Made by a program: the position numbers and the translations under genes | Notes under the pieces: model-generated | The model's database searches: none | The model's input: only the letters and a program-made list of their open reading frames with translations | What the model was told of the DNA's origin: nothing | In this document: piece by piece, positions 24,566 through 27,493 of the stretch | Layout: each line of letters begins with the position of its first letter | Position numbering within the stretch: the first letter of the stretch is position 1 | Source: Sphingobium sp. | GTDB lineage: Bacteria; Pseudomonadota; Alphaproteobacteria; Sphingomonadales; Sphingomonadaceae | DNA length: 27,493 nt | Assembly (NCBI RefSeq): GCF_003248505.1 | Contig: NZ_QFOA01000043.1 | Coordinates: 1 to 27,493 of the forward strand | Direction: 5' to 3'

Positions 24566-25852
24566 TCACGTCATCAGCGACAACATGTCCGAAATGCCGA
24601 CGAAGGCGAAAGCGACGCTGCTGTCCGCAACGCCGTAAGGCATGAAAATCTGGTCGCCGATGCGCGTTGCGCCACATGTGTAGACGACGTTGGGCACATA
24701 GCCTTCGCGCTCATCCTCCGACGCTGCCAGGATCGGCTTGCTCGACCGGGCCAGGACCTTGCTCGGGTCCGCCTTGTCCAGCAGCACCGCGCCGATCGAA
24801 TATTCTCGCATCGCGCCGACGCCATGCGTCAGCAGCAGCCAGCCTTCGTCCAGTTCGATGGGCGCGCCGCAATTGCCGATCTGCACCAGTTCCCACGAAT
24901 GCAGCGGGGTCAGGATGCGCTGTCCCTCGCCCCAGTCCAGCAGATTGTCCGATTGGATAAGGTAGAGATTTTCCCCGTCCTGCCGCCCGATCATCATGTA
25001 ACGGCCATTTACCTTGCGCGGGAAAAGCGCCATGCCCTTGTTCCGCGCGGCGCTCCCCGACAGGGGGCAGAGAGAGAAGCTGCGAAAGTCGCTGGTCCGC
25101 ATCATTTCCGACTGGATTTCGCGCCCGTTATAGGCGGTGTAGGTGCCCAGCCATTCGCGCGTCCCATCGTCATGCGTGAAGGCGACGAGCCTCAAATCCT
25201 CCAGCCCATTGGCCTGCGCCGCCGTGATCGGAAAGATCACGGTGCCCGAAAGGTTGCTGTCGGCATGGCGGTGGATCTTGACCGGACCGACCGTGTCCTG
25301 TTCCTCGTCACCATGGAAGTCGGCGGCGGTGGCGAACGGGGGTTCCGGCGCCAGATGGAGTTCGCCTTCTTCCGATATGATGCCCTCGCGAAAAGCGATG
25401 GAACTGATATGCCCTTCGCCGACCGCGCGTAACGACATGACGATGCGCATACTGCCCCGCGAAAGGCCGCTCTGGTCGGGGTGGGGCACGACGCTGGGGT
25501 TCATCAGCGCAGCGGCGGCATAGCTGTATTCGTGGCAAAAATAGGCGCCTAGCAACTGCGACCGTTCATCACCGACGCTGTCGGGGTCGAGCATCAGCCG
25601 GTGCGCGATATCGTCGAAGCGTGTCCTGAACACGCGTCGCATCTGCCAGTGGCGTGCCTCGAACCCGGCCAGAACATGGTTCAGCCCTTCCATGACTTCG
25701 GCGTCGGACAGGGCAAGCACGGCATCGGCCAGCCGCTGCGTCCGACTAGGCGCACCGCGCGCGCCCTGTAAGGCAAGGTGAAAGGGCCTGACGACGACAC
25801 GTGTGGGGTCGGCAGTCAGGCGAAGGGGAAGCGCGTTGATTTTTTGCGGCAT
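24566..25852 (-). CDS. GH130-family glycoside phosphorylase/hydrolase
   Basis: A 428-residue protein. Its five-bladed beta-propeller part spans about residues 130-425, with GH130-like segments YNGREIQSEMMRTSDF (241-256), NLYLIQSDNLLDW (295-307) and GNCGAPIELDEGWLLLTHGVG (327-347). The N-terminal 110 residues are an additional, mainly helical section. GH130 enzymes mostly phosphorolyse or hydrolyse beta-mannosides such as mannosyl-glucose or mannobiose. There is no signal peptide, so it acts in the cytoplasm. It lies 21 bases downstream of a glycosyltransferase gene and is followed by a strong terminator. Confidence 0.87.
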   Translation of the reverse strand: MPQKINALPLRLTADPTRVVVRPFHLALQGARGAPSRTQRLADAVLALSDAEVMEGLNHVLAGFEARHWQMRRVFRTRFDDIAHRLMLDPDSVGDERSQLLGAYFCHEYSYAAAALMNPSVVPHPDQSGLSRGSMRIVMSLRAVGEGHISSIAFREGIISEEGELHLAPEPPFATAADFHGDEEQDTVGPVKIHRHADSNLSGTVIFPITAAQANGLEDLRLVAFTHDDGTREWLGTYTAYNGREIQSEMMRTSDFRSFSLCPLSGSAARNKGMALFPRKVNGRYMMIGRQDGENLYLIQSDNLLDWGEGQRILTPLHSWELVQIGNCGAPIELDEGWLLLTHGVGAMREYSIGAVLLDKADPSKVLARSSKPILAASEDEREGYVPNVVYTCGATRIGDQIFMPYGVADSSVAFAFVGISDMLSLMT

Positions 25853-25873
25853 GCAGTCCTGTACCCCTCCGCT

Positions 25874-27493
25874 TCAGGCAGAAACGGAGGGTTTGTCCGA
25901 ATTGTGCGTCATTGCGCCGCCTGATAGCAGCCCCATGGCGCGCTTCATAGCGCAGGATGCAAGTTGCAATGCCAAAAGCGATTCCGCACCCTGGTTCAGG
26001 TTCGGACCGCCCGGCGTCAGCCCGTCATAGCAACCCTGATTGAACGGTGTCGTCAACGGCGTGTCGAGGTCGTTTTGACCCAGAAACCATCGATAGGCGG
26101 CTTCCGCCTTTTCAAGCCATCCGCCATCGCGATCGACGGCATGGGCGGCGAGAGCCGCCTCCACCGTCGCCAGCGCCTCCAGCGGTTGCTGATCGTAGGG
26201 AAGAGGCGGCTTTCCGGGGCGCCCGAAACTTTCCGATCCCACCGCGCGGAAATAGCCCTCGGGCGATGTCTGCTGCTGGCAGAGCCATCGGAAGGTTTCG
26301 AGCCCGCGCTGCACGATATCGTCCCGCTCCAGCATCCGCCCGGCGCGCAGCAGCGCTTCGGGCAAGCGCGCATTGTCGTAGGCAAGCACGTCCTCGAACC
26401 ATAGCCATGACGAAGGCAACGGTCCTGCCGGCAAAGCCATCAATCCATCGGCAAACTCGGCCAGAAGCGCGTGCGCCGCACGATGGTCCGGCACGACTTC
26501 GAGCGCGGCCACCGATCCCAGTATCGCAAAGGCGCGGGCGCGCGGAGACTTGAGTTCCGATAGCGGCTCCACCGCCGTGTCGAACAGCCTGCGGGCCCAT
26601 TCGCCGATTGCCTTCTGCGCGGCATCGCGCATGGTGACGCCCAGCGCCCAGAGCGTGCGCCCGTTGCTGTCTTCCGACCCTTCCGCCTCCAGCCAGCGCC
26701 GGTCGAAGCTCATGAAATTGCGGAAGCGGCGGATATCCGGGTTCCAGCCATGCTGGATGAAACTGGCGTAGACGCCCGACCATCGCTCCCGCTCCTCTGC
26801 CGGAACGTCGGTCGCCTGCACCATCAACATCAGCGCGCGGGCGTTATCGTCGATGCAATAGCCATGGTCGCGGTCAGGGATCGACAGGATGCCATGCTGG
26901 AACATGCCCGTGGAATCGCTCATGCGCACGATGGATCGAATGTCGGGCTTGAGCAGCGCATAGCTGCGGCGCGGGCTGAACCGGGCGGGCGCACCGGCAC
27001 AGGCCGCCGTCACCAACTGGCCGACATTGCGCGCCATCTCGCTCCAGATCATCGCCCGGCCATAGGCATAGGCGCGCTGCGCATAACCGTTGAGGACATA
27101 GCTGTCCGACAGCAGTCGTACGATTTCCCGTCCTAGCGCCTGCGGATCGCGGAAGGGCACCAGCACGCCCCGTTCGTCCGCTAGCACCTCTGTCGCCTGC
27201 ACATAGGGCGTGGAGATCACTGGCTTCCCCATGCCCAGCGCGTAGCTGAGCGTACCCGAAACGACCTGTGCGGGGTTGATGTAGGGCGTCACATAGATGT
27301 CTGCGGCCTGCAGGAAATCGAGCAGTTCCTCCTGCTCGATATAGGTGTCGACGAAGTGGATGTTGTCGGCGACGCCCAATTCGCCTGCCAGCGCCTTCAA
27401 CCCCTCGCGCAGGCTTTCGCCCTGTTCGCGCACCAGATTGGGGTGCGTGGCGCCCATGATCACATAGAGAGCGTCTGGATGCGCTTCCGCGAC
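25874..27493 (-). CDS. Partial GT4 glycosyltransferase with C-terminal alpha/alpha-toroid domain (5' end missing)
   Basis: The frame stays open to the window edge (codons read VAEAHPDALYVIMGATHPN), so the N-terminal acceptor domain is outside. The visible part begins with the nucleotide-sugar half of a GT-B transferase: DNIHFVDTYIEQEELLDFLQAADIYVTPY, then QVVSGTLSYALGMGKPVISTPY. From about residue 180 there follows a 350-residue helical region (SDSTGMFQHGILSIPDRDHGYCIDDNARAL...) like an (alpha/alpha)6 toroid of glycan-active enzymes. The fusion suggests synthesis and trimming or binding of a glycan in one protein. It forms an operon with the GH130 gene. Function is not known. Confidence 0.85.
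   Translation of the reverse strand, partial: VAEAHPDALYVIMGATHPNLVREQGESLREGLKALAGELGVADNIHFVDTYIEQEELLDFLQAADIYVTPYINPAQVVSGTLSYALGMGKPVISTPYVQATEVLADERGVLVPFRDPQALGREIVRLLSDSYVLNGYAQRAYAYGRAMIWSEMARNVGQLVTAACAGAPARFSPRRSYALLKPDIRSIVRMSDSTGMFQHGILSIPDRDHGYCIDDNARALMLMVQATDVPAEERERWSGVYASFIQHGWNPDIRRFRNFMSFDRRWLEAEGSEDSNGRTLWALGVTMRDAAQKAIGEWARRLFDTAVEPLSELKSPRARAFAILGSVAALEVVPDHRAAHALLAEFADGLMALPAGPLPSSWLWFEDVLAYDNARLPEALLRAGRMLERDDIVQRGLETFRWLCQQQTSPEGYFRAVGSESFGRPGKPPLPYDQQPLEALATVEAALAAHAVDRDGGWLEKAEAAYRWFLGQNDLDTPLTTPFNQGCYDGLTPGGPNLNQGAESLLALQLASCAMKRAMGLLSGGAMTHNSDKPSVSA

Overview
The window looks like chromosomal DNA of a GC-rich alphaproteobacterium, most likely a sphingomonad (Sphingomonas/Sphingobium/Novosphingobium type). 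This is an inference from the codon bias, the TonB-dependent receptor style, the OprO/P-type porin and the gene families present. No rRNA, tRNA, CRISPR array, transposase or phage gene was seen. The left edge holds no convincing gene before the TetR regulator. The right edge cuts through a glycosyltransferase gene.

Region A (about 186-5877, + strand): a TetR regulator, then a lipoprotein membrane-fusion protein and an RND efflux pump whose genes overlap by 4 bp. A 12-nt operator-like sequence occurs in opposite orientations before the regulator and before the pump genes. A TerC-family membrane protein follows. Its short leader resembles a compact yybP-ykoY manganese riboswitch.

Region B (about 5983-12077): a probable citrate or tricarboxylate uptake locus. 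On the minus strand are a periplasmic binding protein, an OprO/P-type porin and a CitMHS secondary transporter. Divergent on the plus strand is a TctD/TctE-type two-component system. No ABC permease or ATPase is present, so the binding protein is an orphan that may help the sensor kinase perceive its ligand. The response regulator appears to need an ATT start codon to have a complete N-terminus. A TonB-dependent receptor (12260-15118) follows, preceded by an ordered array of GGCAAC/GTTGCC half-sites, and ends at strong hairpins facing an M3 oligopeptidase.

Region C (17351-22519, - strand): a four-gene glycosyltransferase operon in which every junction is an ATGA overlap. In transcription order it encodes a sucrose-phosphate-synthase-like transferase fused to a sucrose-phosphatase-like HAD domain, a MurG-like transferase, a GT2 and a GT4. 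Three of the four genes end in the same GC-rich poly-alanine/ATGA junction. The last junction leads only into a 14-codon remnant. An FNR-type box lies upstream of the operon.

Region D (22678-24441): a CnrY-CnrX-CnrH-like cassette (anti-sigma factor, periplasmic metal sensor, ECF sigma factor), divergent from a copC-like gene. The sensor keeps the five CnrX metal-ligand positions with the same spacing. The CopC-like protein has lost its expected Cu(II) histidines but keeps a Met-rich patch.

Region E (24452-27493, - strand): a GH130 glycoside phosphorylase/hydrolase and a partial two-domain glycosyltransferase in one operon, ending at a clear intrinsic terminator. Regions C and E together suggest synthesis and remodelling of a soluble glycoside or glycan, possibly mannose- or sucrose-like. 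The product cannot be read from the sequence.
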